DNA of 64,000 bases. Origin: DIGJ01 sp041739345 (GTDB lineage: Bacteria > Bacillota > Clostridia > Lachnospirales > Lachnospiraceae). The notes beneath the pieces were generated by a model, which was not told the DNA's origin, did not search any database, and worked only from the letters and a program-made list of their open reading frames with translations. The stretch is taken from positions 248,001 through 312,000 of the forward strand of contig JBGSNZ010000009.1 of the NCBI GenBank assembly GCA_041739345.1. The letters run 5' to 3'. Within the stretch, counting starts at the first letter, position 1. Every line of letters starts with the position of its first letter. This document shows, in pieces, positions 17,635-25,998 of the stretch. A program made the translations under genes and the position numbers.

Positions 17635-18261
17635 TTATTTAATACGAATATTAATATAGTCTTTAATTAGTTCGACTGCTTCTTCAAAGGATAGTTGACT
17701 GGTATTAATGCATAAATCATAGTTTGCTGCATTATCCCATTTTCCACCAGTATAGTACTCATAATAAGCTGCTCTGTGCTTATCAACGTGTTCAATCTTC
17801 TTTTGAAGCTCTTTTCTCGAATCATTGGACATGGTTTCTAGTGTATCCAGACAATGTTCCAGTGGAGCATGCACAAAGATTCGAATCACGTTTTTACTAT
17901 CTTTCAAAATATAATCTGCGCATCTACCAACGATAATGCAAGAGTTGTCATCTTCCTCTGCCAATTGACGAATTACCTTCGCCTGATAATTAAATAAATT
18001 ATCATTGGAAATAAAATCATCACTATCTGGTGAAATCAATTCTCCTGTATAGGATTTTTTCATAATTTTATAAAGTAAACTCTCTTTTACTTTTTCATCG
18101 GCTTTGCCAAATAATTCTTCGTTAATTCCACTCTCATCCGATGCGAGGCGCAGAAGTTCTCTATCATAATAATGGATACCAAGTTCTTCTGAAAGCATCT
18201 TTCCTATGGTTCTACCACCACTACCATATCCCCTTGCGATTGTAATTACATACTTACTCAT
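17635..18261 (-). CDS. Cytidylate kinase-like family protein (copy 1)
   Basis: A 208-residue P-loop kinase of the AAA_26 'cytidylate kinase-like' family. The P-loop is ITIARGYGSGGRTIGK at residues 6-21, followed by LGIHYYDRELL; the central SCIIVGRCADYILK and the C-terminal GKWDNAANYDLCINTS are conserved. True CMP kinase (Cmk) has a different P-loop and CMP-binding motifs, so the substrate is uncertain. The start at 18261 follows GAGGTAAAAATT inside a TGCGCA leader box. A clear paralogue lies at 43642-44250. Confidence 0.88.
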   Translation of the reverse strand: MSKYVITIARGYGSGGRTIGKMLSEELGIHYYDRELLRLASDESGINEELFGKADEKVKESLLYKIMKKSYTGELISPDSDDFISNDNLFNYQAKVIRQLAEEDDNSCIIVGRCADYILKDSKNVIRIFVHAPLEHCLDTLETMSNDSRKELQKKIEHVDKHRAAYYEYYTGGKWDNAANYDLCINTSQLSFEEAVELIKDYINIRIK

Positions 18262-18269
18262 AATTTTTA

Positions 18270-18331
18270 CCTCATTTCTACGCTGCTTTTTGTGCATATC
18301 AAGTTTGCGTGCGTAGCGCAGACACAAACTT
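18270..18331 (-). repeat. Hairpin plus TGCGCA-type leader box (copy 3)
   Basis: In sense order a hairpin AAGTTTGTGTCTGCGC...CGCAAACTT (18331-18301) is followed by ATATGCACAAAAAGCAGCGT and AGAAATGAGG, 8 bases before the kinase-like start. The same order, hairpin then box then ribosome site, recurs at 62848-62927. The livF gene ends 26 bases upstream; its stop overlaps an AAGTGAAG/CTTCACTT hairpin. Confidence 0.6.
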
Positions 18332-18356
18332 GCGAAGTGAAGTGTTTTTCCTTCAC

Positions 18357-19067
18357 TTACTCTCCTAAATATGCTTTTTTCACTGAGTCATTTTCCAATA
18401 AATCTTTGGCTGCTCCGTCTAATACAATTTTACCAGTCTCTAATACATATGCCCGATCTGCAATGGATAATGCTTTCTTTGCATTTTGTTCTACCACGAG
18501 CACTGTTGTTCCACTTGCACTGATTTCCTTGATAATATCAAATATTTCGGATACGAAAATTGGAGACAATCCCATGGAGGGTTCATCCATCAGAATAATC
18601 GTAGGATGTGACATAAGTGCACGGCCCATTGCGAGCATCTGCTGTTCCCCACCACTTAATGTACCTGCAAGCTGTGATTTTCTCTCTTCAAGTCTTGGGA
18701 AACGTTTGTATACCATCTTTAGCGTATCTTCAATTTCTTGTTTATCATTTCTAGTATAAGCACCTAATCTTAAGTTTTCAAGGACAGATAAGTCAGCAAA
18801 AACTCTTCTTCCTTCCGGAACATGTGCCATTCCAAGCGAAACAATTTTATTACCTGGTAATTTCGTAATGTCCTGACCTTGGAATTCGATCTTACCCGCT
18901 TTACTTTTTAAAAGTCCGGAAACAGTATGCAGTATTGTTGTTTTTCCTGCTCCATTTGCTCCAATCAAAGCAATAACTTCGCCTTGCTGTACTTCAAAAC
19001 TGATTCCCTGAATTGCTTGTATCACTCCATAATTCACTTCTAAATCCGTTACCTTTAACATTGCCAT
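18357..19067 (-). CDS. livF: Branched-chain amino-acid ABC transporter ATP-binding protein LivF
   Basis: A 236-residue ATPase. Walker A GANGAGKTT, signature LSGGEQQMLAMGRAL, Walker B IILMDEPSMGLSP, switch VVEQNAK. 'HVPEGRRVFADLSVLENL' and 'MDEPSMGLSP' are specific to LivF. With LivG it energises import of leucine, isoleucine and valine (some systems of this family import other amino acids or amides). Last gene of livK-H-M-G-F; 14 bases from livG. Confidence 0.95.
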   Translation of the reverse strand: MAMLKVTDLEVNYGVIQAIQGISFEVQQGEVIALIGANGAGKTTILHTVSGLLKSKAGKIEFQGQDITKLPGNKIVSLGMAHVPEGRRVFADLSVLENLRLGAYTRNDKQEIEDTLKMVYKRFPRLEERKSQLAGTLSGGEQQMLAMGRALMSHPTIILMDEPSMGLSPIFVSEIFDIIKEISASGTTVLVVEQNAKKALSIADRAYVLETGKIVLDGAAKDLLENDSVKKAYLGE

Positions 19068-19081
19068 GGTTTCATGCCCTC

Positions 19082-19840
19082 CTATTCTCCAAGATATGCC
19101 GTAATTACTTCAGGATCATTTAATACAACGTCTGGTGTTCCTGTCGTAAGAACCATTCCAAAGTTAAGTACCGTCAACTGTTCACAAATACCAGTAACTA
19201 ATTTCATATCATGTTCAATTAATAGGATGGTAATATCAAATTTATCACGAATCAAACGAATCGTATCCATCAACTCTGCGGTCTCATTTGGGTTCATTCC
19301 AGCCGCCGGCTCATCTAATAAAAGAAGTTGTGGATTGGTTGCCAATGCTCTTGCAATCTCTAGCTTTCTTTGCTTTCCATAAGGAAGATTAGAAGATAAC
19401 GTATTTGCCTGCTCCTTCATATCAAACACTTCTAAAATTTCAAGGGCACGTTCATCCATTGCCTTTTCTATTTTTTTATATTTATTCAGGTGTAGAATGC
19501 CACTTGCTAACGAATAATTAAATTCATTATGAAGCGCCACTTTTACATTATCTAGTACGGACATTTTTCCAAACAAACGAATATTTTGAAATGTCCTTGC
19601 GATACCACTTTGACATATCTGTGCTGGATTTTTTCCAACCAAATTTTTACCGTTTAATAAAATACTTCCATCGGTTGGAAGGTATTCTCCTGTTAGCATA
19701 TTAAATACGGTCGTCTTTCCTGCTCCGTTTGGTCCAATTAGTCCATACAAACATCCTTTTTCAATGGATATATTGAAGTCGTCTACTGCACGCAAACCAC
19801 CAAATGAAATTCCTAAATTTTTAACTTCTAGTAATGCCAT
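19082..19840 (-). CDS. livG: Branched-chain amino-acid ABC transporter ATP-binding protein LivG
   Basis: A 252-residue ATPase. Walker A GPNGAGKTT, 'GIARTFQNIRLF' Q-loop, signature LPYGKQRKLEIARAL (the Y-G-K/Q-Q-R form typical of LivG instead of LSGGQ), Walker B LLLDEPAAGMNP, switch IEHDM. It pairs with LivF to form the asymmetric ATPase dimer of the importer. It lies 3 bases after livM. Confidence 0.95.
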   Translation of the reverse strand: MALLEVKNLGISFGGLRAVDDFNISIEKGCLYGLIGPNGAGKTTVFNMLTGEYLPTDGSILLNGKNLVGKNPAQICQSGIARTFQNIRLFGKMSVLDNVKVALHNEFNYSLASGILHLNKYKKIEKAMDERALEILEVFDMKEQANTLSSNLPYGKQRKLEIARALATNPQLLLLDEPAAGMNPNETAELMDTIRLIRDKFDITILLIEHDMKLVTGICEQLTVLNFGMVLTTGTPDVVLNDPEVITAYLGE

Positions 19841-19843
19841 GAT

Positions 19844-20815
19844 TTACGCCTCCTTCTTTACTTTTCTAAACCTTGCAACGATGTCATTTGCTAAGATACG
19901 CTCTTTTAATGCGGATGAGTTAAATATCATCATAGCAATTAATACAATCGCATATAAAAGCATACGGAATTGATCTGCACCACGAAGTACTTCCGGTAGA
20001 ATAGTAAGAATAATGGCTGCTATCACAGATCCTCTGATACTTCCCATACCGCCAAGTACTACGATTACCAAGATTTCAATGGATTTATTATAGTCAAAGG
20101 TTGTTGGTTTTAATGTTCCTACATTATGTCCGTATATAACACCTGCAATTCCAGCAAAAAAAGCTGCAACGACAAATGCCATTACTTTAAATTTGCTGAC
20201 TGGTATACCAACTGCTTCTGCTGCAATATAATTATCACGAATGGAACAAACTGCTCTTCCCTGTCTTGAATTTACCATATTTTTGATTGCAAAGATGGTA
20301 ATAATGGTTAAAACAAAGACAAAGGTAAAGTGCTTATAATTTGCGTGAAGCTCGATTCCGGATAATCCCATCGCACCATTGGTTACGGTCATGGCATTAA
20401 TAAGTGACTTAATAATTTCGCCAAATGCCAGCGTAACGATTGCTAAATAGTCTCCATGTAAACGAAGAACTGGCACTCCGATAATAACACCAAACAGTGA
20501 TGCCATTAGTCCTCCTGCAATGAGAGCAATCGGAAATTCCATCACCATCGGAAGATTCAAATTCATTGTAATCAGCGCACCAGTATAAGCGCCTACTGAC
20601 ATAAACCCTGCATGTCCTAACGTTAATTCACCAAGAAATCCTGTGGTTAAGTTTAAGGATACTGCTAAAATAACATTGATACAAACCGGAATCAAAAGAC
20701 TTCTATACTGACGAGTTAACCAATCTCCATAAAGAAGCGCAGCTACAATCGCATATACAATTACTGTAATTACTATATTTTTGATGAGCTGTTTATCTAT
20801 TTTCTTATTTTTCAT
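19844..20815 (-). CDS. livM: Branched-chain amino-acid ABC transporter permease LivM
   Basis: A 323-residue permease with about nine helices. Family motifs: NLTTGFLGELTLGHAGFMSVGAY near residue 55, RLHGDYLAIVTLAFGEI, and YGHNVGTLKPTTFDYNKSIEILVIVVLGGMGSIRGSVIAA, the 'GGMGS' coupling region. It forms the heterodimeric channel with LivH. The N-terminus carries an extra 15 or so hydrophilic residues, usual for LivM. Cotranscribed with livH (18-base gap). Confidence 0.95.
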   Translation of the reverse strand: MKNKKIDKQLIKNIVITVIVYAIVAALLYGDWLTRQYRSLLIPVCINVILAVSLNLTTGFLGELTLGHAGFMSVGAYTGALITMNLNLPMVMEFPIALIAGGLMASLFGVIIGVPVLRLHGDYLAIVTLAFGEIIKSLINAMTVTNGAMGLSGIELHANYKHFTFVFVLTIITIFAIKNMVNSRQGRAVCSIRDNYIAAEAVGIPVSKFKVMAFVVAAFFAGIAGVIYGHNVGTLKPTTFDYNKSIEILVIVVLGGMGSIRGSVIAAIILTILPEVLRGADQFRMLLYAIVLIAMMIFNSSALKERILANDIVARFRKVKKEA

Positions 20816-20833
20816 TACTAGTCTCCTCCCACA

Positions 20834-21721
20834 TTATACTTTTTCTTTTCTTATTTTACCAAGAAGCCCTGACGGTTTTACCAGTAAAACGAGAACAAGA
20901 ATACCAAATACAATAGCATCAGAAAGTTCTGTTGATATATATGCCTTAGATAAGCTCTCAATTAAACCAAGAATGACTCCTCCAAGCATGGCTCCAGGTA
21001 CACTTCCAATACCGCCAAGTACGGCTGCAACAAAGGCTTTGATACCAGGCATAGCTCCAAGTGTAGGTTTTAATGACTGATATTGACAAACATAAAGAAT
21101 TCCTGCAATTGCTGCCAACGCAGAACCAATCGCGAAGGTTAGAGATATCGTTTTATTTACATCTATACCCATAAGCTCGGCTGCGCCTTTATCTTCGGAT
21201 ACGGCACGCATAGCACTTCCCATCTTTGTCTTATGAATAAACCATGTAAGTAAGATCATACAAATCGTTGTTACGACTAAGGTTACAATTGTAATTCCAG
21301 AAATTGAAATACCACCAATCGTAATTCCTTTAAAGGTCACGATGGATGCCTGTGGGATCGGGGTAGCACCAAAGATTAAAAGAGATAGACTCTGTAATAA
21401 AAAGCTGACACCAATCGCAGTAATCAGTACTGCAAGCGGTGGTGCCGAACGTAATGGTTTATATGCAACACGCTCAATTACAACTCCGAGAATCGTACAT
21501 ACCGCAATCGAAAAAAGAACTGCTCCCGCTACCGGTAAATGTAAGAGTGAAAGACCAACATAAAGTGCATAAGCCCCCACCATAATAATGTCACCATGTG
21601 CAAAGTTAATCATCTTTGCAATACCATATACCATTGTATATCCAAGTGCAATCAAAGCATATATACTTCCGCTTCGAAGACCGTTAATTACCTGTTCTAA
21701 AATATTTTGAAGAATTCCCAT
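20834..21721 (-). CDS. livH: Branched-chain amino-acid ABC transporter permease LivH
   Basis: A 295-residue permease with about eight helices. The N-terminal QQVINGLRSGSIYALIALGYTMVYG-like block (here EQVINGL..GSIYALIALGYT), INFAHGDIIMVGAY, the AYKPLRSAPPLAVLITAIG segment and the C-terminal FVAAVLGGIGSVPGAMLGG are diagnostic. It starts 200 bases after livK; two hairpins in the gap probably reduce downstream expression relative to livK. Confidence 0.95.
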   Translation of the reverse strand: MGILQNILEQVINGLRSGSIYALIALGYTMVYGIAKMINFAHGDIIMVGAYALYVGLSLLHLPVAGAVLFSIAVCTILGVVIERVAYKPLRSAPPLAVLITAIGVSFLLQSLSLLIFGATPIPQASIVTFKGITIGGISISGITIVTLVVTTICMILLTWFIHKTKMGSAMRAVSEDKGAAELMGIDVNKTISLTFAIGSALAAIAGILYVCQYQSLKPTLGAMPGIKAFVAAVLGGIGSVPGAMLGGVILGLIESLSKAYISTELSDAIVFGILVLVLLVKPSGLLGKIRKEKV

Positions 21722-21754
21722 TTTGATACCCTCCTGCTTATTCTATGTATAACC

Positions 21755-21826
21755 ATTTCAACTGATAAATGCAACTTTGTATTATTCCTATTATAGTGCC
21801 TAAAAGTTGTATTTATCAACTGAAAT
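21755..21826. repeat. Imperfect inverted repeat upstream of livH
   Basis: ATTTCAACTGATAAATGCAA at 21755 matches the inverted right arm (ATTTCAGTTGATAAATACAA, 21826 downwards) with three mismatches over 24 bases. It lies within the livK-livH gap, directly before the ribosome site of livH. Confidence 0.7.
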
Positions 21827-21828
21827 CT

Positions 21829-21885
21829 GTAAAAAGATTGATAGCCATCAGTGAGTGATCTCCCTTTTGCTATCAATCTTTTTAC
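21829..21885 (-). terminator. Strong hairpin between livK and livH (partial terminator or mRNA end)
   Basis: Perfect 16-base arms GTAAAAAGATTGATAG and CTATCAATCTTTTTAC around a 25-base loop. Read on the minus strand the second arm ends in CTTTTTAC, so it may act as a leaky terminator. A hairpin after the binding-protein gene is a common way of making that protein in excess over the membrane subunits. Confidence 0.65.
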
Positions 21886-21920
21886 TATTTATTTCATATT
21901 CTTTATTATTTTAAATAAAA

Positions 21921-23057
21921 TTATTCAGCGGCTGCATATGCTCCATCTTTAATTGTAAGGAATTTAGCACCTTTTTGAGGTTCGCCAGCTGCTGTAAAGC
22001 TGATTCCTGTACCAGTTAAACCGTCTACAGAAATTTGTGTCATTGAACTAATTAATGCTGCGCTGTCTGTTGTTGCTGCTTTTTCTAACGCTGCTTTGAA
22101 AACATAAACAACATCGTATCCATCCGCTGCAAACTGATCAGGTGTTGCATCGTATTCTTCCTGATATTTTGTTACAAAATCAGTAGCAGTAGGATCGCCT
22201 GAGAAGAATGGACTTAAGAAGGTAGCTCCCTCAGCAGTTGCTTTGTCTGTTACTGTATCAAGGATACCATCCCATCCATCACTACCAAAGAAAGGAAGTG
22301 TAATAGAAAGGTCAGATGCTTGAGTTACAATGTGAGCTGCATCGGTATAGTAAATTGGTGCAAAAATTGCTTCTGCATCCGTTCCTTTAATCGAAGTAAG
22401 CTGTGTATTAAAATCTTCACCATCTGCAAATGCTTCTGCAGTTGTAATAGTTCCACCTAATTCTGCTACTTTTGCTGCAAATGCTTCATAAACACCGGTG
22501 CTATATTCATCCGAGTTTTTATAAATAACAGCTACTTTTTTATAACCTAAATCCGTAATCATGTGTGCTGCCATTGTTTCTCCTTGAAGTGGATCGGTAA
22601 AACATAGACGGAATACATTATCATTTTTTGTAATATCAGCTGCTGAACCAGATGGAGTAATCATCAAGATTCCATCTTCTTTTGCTAAATCAACAACAGC
22701 TAAACAAGAACCAGTTGTAACGCATCCTAATAAAGCGTTCATGCCATCATCCATTAAGGAATCGTACGCTGTTACTGCTTTATCTGGAGCTGCCTGGTCA
22801 TCTTCAAATTGAAGTTTCAACTGCATCGTCTTATCGCCAACTTTAACTCCACCGGCATCGTTAATTTCTTTTACTGCGATTTCAGCTCCCTGCTTAACAG
22901 AAATACCATAAGATGCTGCATCTCCAGTAAGTGGTCCGATTCCTCCAATTACAAACGTATTTGCATCTGCACCGGATTTACTGCCACATCCTGTAAATGA
23001 TGCTATCGCTAATGTTGTTGCTAATCCTAATGCTATTATTTTTTTCATCTTCTTCAT
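21921..23057 (-). CDS. livK: Branched-chain amino-acid ABC transporter substrate-binding protein
   Basis: A 378-residue lipoprotein of the Peripla_BP_6 (LivK/BraC) family that captures the amino acid outside the membrane. Signal peptide MKKMKKIIALGLATTLAIASF ends in the lipobox FTGC, giving lipidation at the cysteine at residue 24. Typical features are IGGIGPLTGDAASYGISVKQGAEI and VAVIYKNSDEYSTGVYEAF. Length is normal. It has its own consensus promoter (23135-23163) and is separated from livH by two hairpins. The exact ligand cannot be read from the sequence. Confidence 0.94.
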   Translation of the reverse strand: MKKMKKIIALGLATTLAIASFTGCGSKSGADANTFVIGGIGPLTGDAASYGISVKQGAEIAVKEINDAGGVKVGDKTMQLKLQFEDDQAAPDKAVTAYDSLMDDGMNALLGCVTTGSCLAVVDLAKEDGILMITPSGSAADITKNDNVFRLCFTDPLQGETMAAHMITDLGYKKVAVIYKNSDEYSTGVYEAFAAKVAELGGTITTAEAFADGEDFNTQLTSIKGTDAEAIFAPIYYTDAAHIVTQASDLSITLPFFGSDGWDGILDTVTDKATAEGATFLSPFFSGDPTATDFVTKYQEEYDATPDQFAADGYDVVYVFKAALEKAATTDSAALISSMTQISVDGLTGTGISFTAAGEPQKGAKFLTIKDGAYAAAE

Positions 23058-23134
23058 AAACGTTTCCTCCCATTTCTAAATGTTTATTGTATGCAAGCAT
23101 TTGTGTACTGCTAGCTTACACGATAATATAAACA

Positions 23135-23163
23135 AATATACCCTAGATGATTTAATTTGTCAA
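23135..23163 (-). promoter_or_regulatory. Sigma-70-type promoter of the liv operon
   Basis: Minus strand TTGACA (23163-23158), 17-base spacer, TATATT (23140-23135), about 80 bases upstream of the livK start. Confidence 0.8.
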
Positions 23164-23237
23164 TGCTTTAATACAACAATGTATTAACTTGTGAATTGGA
23201 AATTGTTGTGGAATATGGCAAACGGGAAGGTTGTGCT

Positions 23238-23419
23238 CAATTTGCAGTTAAGGGCTCAAATCGCATTCGCTAAGACCTCAAAACGATTGTCAATTTTAAT
23301 AAGCCATTGACAATGTAAAACGAGTGCGTTTGGGCACTCGTTCTACATTATTGTCTTATTAAAATAATCGTTTCAATTCGGTTTTAGCGAATGCAATTTG
23401 AGCCCTTAACTGCAAATTG
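23238..23419. repeat. 182-bp palindromic repeat, family member A
   Basis: Terminal inverted repeats CAATTTGCA/TGCAAATTG, then arms that match over 36 bases with one mismatch (GTTAAGGGCTCAAATCGCAT... against its inverted copy). The inner part is CGATTGTCAATTTTAATAAG on the left and CTTATTAAAATAATCG on the right, with an apical stem ACGAGTGC/GCACTCGT. The right flank reads GGGATAA. It lies 125 bases downstream of the deoB stop and upstream of livK. Members B (29961) and C (33605) have the same ends, centre and orientation. Confidence 0.92.
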
Positions 23420-23460
23420 GGATAACATTTTTCGATTTTGCATACAGACTCAAAATTTCG

Positions 23461-23496
23461 TAATTCTAAATTACATAATTCTAAATTTTGTAATTC
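23461..23496. repeat. Short AT-rich tandem repeat
   Basis: TAATTCTAAATTACA followed by TAATTCTAAATTTTG and TAATTC: a 15-base unit present about 2.4 times between palindrome A and the deoB stop. Otherwise the stretch 23420-23543 holds nothing recognisable. Confidence 0.6.
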
Positions 23497-23543
23497 ACTG
23501 AATGAATTGTTAGAGTATCTTTATTATTGTACGGGCTTCCTAT

Positions 23544-24734
23544 TTATTGTAATTTGTCAACAATGGAATGTCCGATGGTGTTTTCTGGCATCTTTACGCC
23601 GAAGTTTTCTGCAACGGTTGCTCCTATAACAGCGAAGGTGTCTACTTCTTCTAATGGTCCGCTTCCTTTCATGGAAGGAGAATATGCGATAAATGGCACT
23701 TTTTCTCTTGTATGATCGGAACCTTTGTAAGTAGGATCATTACCATGATCTGCTGTGATGATTAGCAAGTCATCGTCTTTTAATGTATCTAATAATTTTC
23801 CTAGGTTTACATCAAATGCTTCGATTTCTTTTGCATAGCCTTCTGGATTTCTTCTATGTCCCCATAATGCATCAAAGTCTACTAAGTTTACAAAACAATA
23901 ACCTGTAAAATCTTCTTTTGCAATATCAAGAGTCTGTTCCATGCCATGTACGCTGGATTTTGATTTGTAAGCTTTTGTAATTCCTTCTTCTACAAAAATA
24001 TCCGCTATCTTACCAACGGAAATTACATCGTAGCCTGCATCTTTTAAAGCATTAAGTGCAGTCTGTCCAAATGGTTTCAAAGCATAGTCATGACGATTGC
24101 TGGTACGTTTAAATTCGCCTTTTTTCTTTCCAAGATATGGTCTTGCAATAACACGGCCAACTTTCCATTCGTCTTTTAATGTAAGTTCTCTTGCGATTTC
24201 ACAATATTTGTATAAGTTTTCAAGTCCCATGGTCTCTTCGTTACCACATATTTGAAGCACCGAATCAGCAGATGTATATACGATTAAATTGCCGGTTGCA
24301 ATTTCTTCTTCTGCAAGTTCATCTAAAATCTCCGTGCCGCTTGAGCTTTTATTTCCGATAATTTTTCTACCAGTACGTTTTTCTAATTCATCCAATAATT
24401 CTTTTGGAAAACCGGTCTCTGTAAACGTCTGGAATGGAGTGGTAATTTTGAGCCCCATCATTTCCCAGTGACCTGTCATGGTATCTTTACCTAAACTAGC
24501 TTCTTTCATTGGCATAAAATAGCCCATTGGGTGTTCTACTGGTTTTACCTGTTTTAAAGGATGTAAGTTCGCCATACCAAGTTTTTGTAAGTTTGGTATA
24601 TTAAAAGTTTCTACGCTATCAGCGATATGTCCTAATGTATCTACTCCAACATCGCCATACTCTTTGGAATCAGGCATTGCCCCAATTCCTAAAGAATCAA
24701 TTACAATTGTAAATATTCTTTTATATTTTTTCAT
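23544..24734 (-). CDS. deoB: Phosphopentomutase
   Basis: A 396-residue enzyme of the alkaline phosphatase superfamily that interconverts (deoxy)ribose 1-phosphate and 5-phosphate in nucleoside breakdown. Diagnostic: IVIDSLGIGAMPDSKEYGD at the N-terminus with the metal aspartate, GKDTMTGHWEMMG with the phosphorylated threonine, IITADHGNDPTYKGSDHTRE with metal ligands near the C-terminus. Length is standard. Last gene of the udp-deoD-deoC-cdd-deoB operon; it has a TGCGCA leader box before its start (GAGAGG ribosome site). Confidence 0.97.
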   Translation of the reverse strand: MKKYKRIFTIVIDSLGIGAMPDSKEYGDVGVDTLGHIADSVETFNIPNLQKLGMANLHPLKQVKPVEHPMGYFMPMKEASLGKDTMTGHWEMMGLKITTPFQTFTETGFPKELLDELEKRTGRKIIGNKSSSGTEILDELAEEEIATGNLIVYTSADSVLQICGNEETMGLENLYKYCEIARELTLKDEWKVGRVIARPYLGKKKGEFKRTSNRHDYALKPFGQTALNALKDAGYDVISVGKIADIFVEEGITKAYKSKSSVHGMEQTLDIAKEDFTGYCFVNLVDFDALWGHRRNPEGYAKEIEAFDVNLGKLLDTLKDDDLLIITADHGNDPTYKGSDHTREKVPFIAYSPSMKGSGPLEEVDTFAVIGATVAENFGVKMPENTIGHSIVDKLQ

Positions 24735-24740
24735 ACTTTA

Positions 24741-24770
24741 CCTCTCTTGTGTGCTGCTCTTTGCGCATAT
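24741..24770 (-). repeat. TGCGCA-type leader box (copy 4)
   Basis: In the sense direction this reads ATATGCGCAAAGAGCAGCAC and then ACAAGAGAGG before the deoB ATG. The 5' half is identical to copy 1; the 3' half is diverged. Confidence 0.55.
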
Positions 24771-24788
24771 TAAGCTACCTTCTTTTAT

Positions 24789-25208
24789 CTATTTCATATT
24801 ATTAGGTCCAAATCCAAGAGGAATCATTTCTTCTAATGTATACACCTTATAGTCATCCTTTGATTTTGGAAGAATAATCTGAAAGGTTTTTGGATCACAA
24901 AATTCCATCATAACCTGACGACAAACTCCACATGGCGGGCAATAATCGGTGATTTTTCCTTCTTTTCCACCAAGGATTACAATCCCATCGAATTCCGTTA
25001 TGCCTTCCGAGACTGCCTTAAAAAATGCGGTACGCTCTGCGCAATTTCCCGGAGAGTATGCTGCATTTTCAATATTACAGCCGCCAAAAATGCGACCATC
25101 CTTTGTATGAAGTGCGGCAGCTACCTTAAAGTTTGAATATGGAGTATACGAATATTGTAGCATATCCATCGCTTTATCAATCATTGTGCTGATCAAATCT
25201 CTATCCAT
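24789..25208 (-). CDS. cdd: Cytidine deaminase
   Basis: A 139-residue zinc enzyme converting (deoxy)cytidine to (deoxy)uridine. The catalytic motif is GCNIENAAYSPGNCAERTAFFKA with Cys and Glu, and the second zinc pair is CPPCGVCRQVMMEF. The ATG at 25208 follows TAGGAGGTATTCAG exactly; an upstream in-frame ATG has no ribosome site. It feeds uridine to the phosphorylase encoded upstream. Normal length for the tetrameric bacterial type. Confidence 0.97.
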   Translation of the reverse strand: MDRDLISTMIDKAMDMLQYSYTPYSNFKVAAALHTKDGRIFGGCNIENAAYSPGNCAERTAFFKAVSEGITEFDGIVILGGKEGKITDYCPPCGVCRQVMMEFCDPKTFQIILPKSKDDYKVYTLEEMIPLGFGPNNMK

Positions 25209-25230
25209 CTGAATACCTCCTAAGACTATT

Positions 25231-25280
25231 AGAGGGTTTTGCAAACTGAAATATAACCTTCAAATTTTGCAATCCCCTCT
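25231..25280. repeat. Inverted repeat between deoC and cdd
   Basis: AGAGGGTTTTGCAAA pairs with TTTTGCAATCCCCTCT across about 20 bases, followed on the plus strand by TTTTATTTG. It precedes the cdd ribosome site on the transcript. The T-run is on the non-coding side, so it is not an obvious terminator of the operon. Confidence 0.6.
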
Positions 25281-25301
25281 TTTTATTTGTATAACTTAAA
25301 A

Positions 25302-25967
25302 TTAATAACCGGTTCCTTGTTCATTTTTCAAAATCTTAACAATACGGCTGGTTCCTAAGCGGCTTGCTCCAAGCTCAATAAATTTCTTAGCATCATCTAA
25401 TGAACTAATTCCGCCAGCGGCTTTAATTCTTACATTTTTGCCAACATGTTTCGCAAATAATGCGATATCATCAAAGGTAGCTCCTGATGTAGAGAATCCC
25501 GTTGATGTTTTAATAAAATCTGCTCCGGAGTTTGTAACTACTTCACACATTTTAATCTTTTCTTCATCTGTTAAAAGACATGTTTCTATGATAACCTTTA
25601 AAATTTTATCACCACATGCCGCTTTGATTTGGCGAATTTCTTCTTCTACCACATCAAACTGTTTGTCTTTTACTGCTCCGATATTGATTACCATATCGAT
25701 TTCACCTGCACCGTTTGCAATTGCATCTTTTGTTTCAAAAACTTTGACTGCAGTCGTGCTATATCCATTTGGGAAACCAATTACAGTACATACTTCCATG
25801 TTATCGCCTACATACTCTTTCGCTCTTTTTACAAAGCTTGCTGGAATACATACACTTGCGGTTCCAAAATTGATCGCATCGTCACAAATAACTTTTATTT
25901 CGTCCCAAGTAGAACCCTGAAGTAATAACGTATGATCTACTGTTTTTAAAATATCCTGGTTTGTCAT
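25302..25967 (-). CDS. deoC: Deoxyribose-phosphate aldolase
   Basis: A 221-residue class I aldolase splitting 2-deoxyribose 5-phosphate into acetaldehyde and glyceraldehyde 3-phosphate. Hallmarks: VDHTLL near the N-terminus, CTVIGFPNGYSTTAVKVFE, EIDMVINIGAVK, KVIIETCLL, and the Schiff-base lysine in ADFIKTSTGFSTSGAT, then VRIKAAGGISS. Standard length. 31 bases after deoD. Confidence 0.97.
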   Translation of the reverse strand: MTNQDILKTVDHTLLLQGSTWDEIKVICDDAINFGTASVCIPASFVKRAKEYVGDNMEVCTVIGFPNGYSTTAVKVFETKDAIANGAGEIDMVINIGAVKDKQFDVVEEEIRQIKAACGDKILKVIIETCLLTDEEKIKMCEVVTNSGADFIKTSTGFSTSGATFDDIALFAKHVGKNVRIKAAGGISSLDDAKKFIELGASRLGTSRIVKILKNEQGTGY

Positions 25968-25998
25968 TGCAAAATCCTCCTATTACTCGTTGGCTTTA

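Noticed and set aside
18335..18358. AAGTGAAG/CTTCACTT hairpin over the livF stop as the liv operon terminator
   Set aside because: No T-run follows on the transcript; it is only mentioned as a hairpin.
23238..23419. Palindromes A-C as simple rho-independent terminators
   Set aside because: Neither end is followed by a T-run, and they are far longer than terminators, with a conserved core and ends; a role in mRNA 3' ends remains possible.
25231..25280. Inverted repeat between deoC and cdd as an operon-internal terminator
   Set aside because: The T-run lies on the opposite strand, and cdd and deoB clearly belong to the same pathway.
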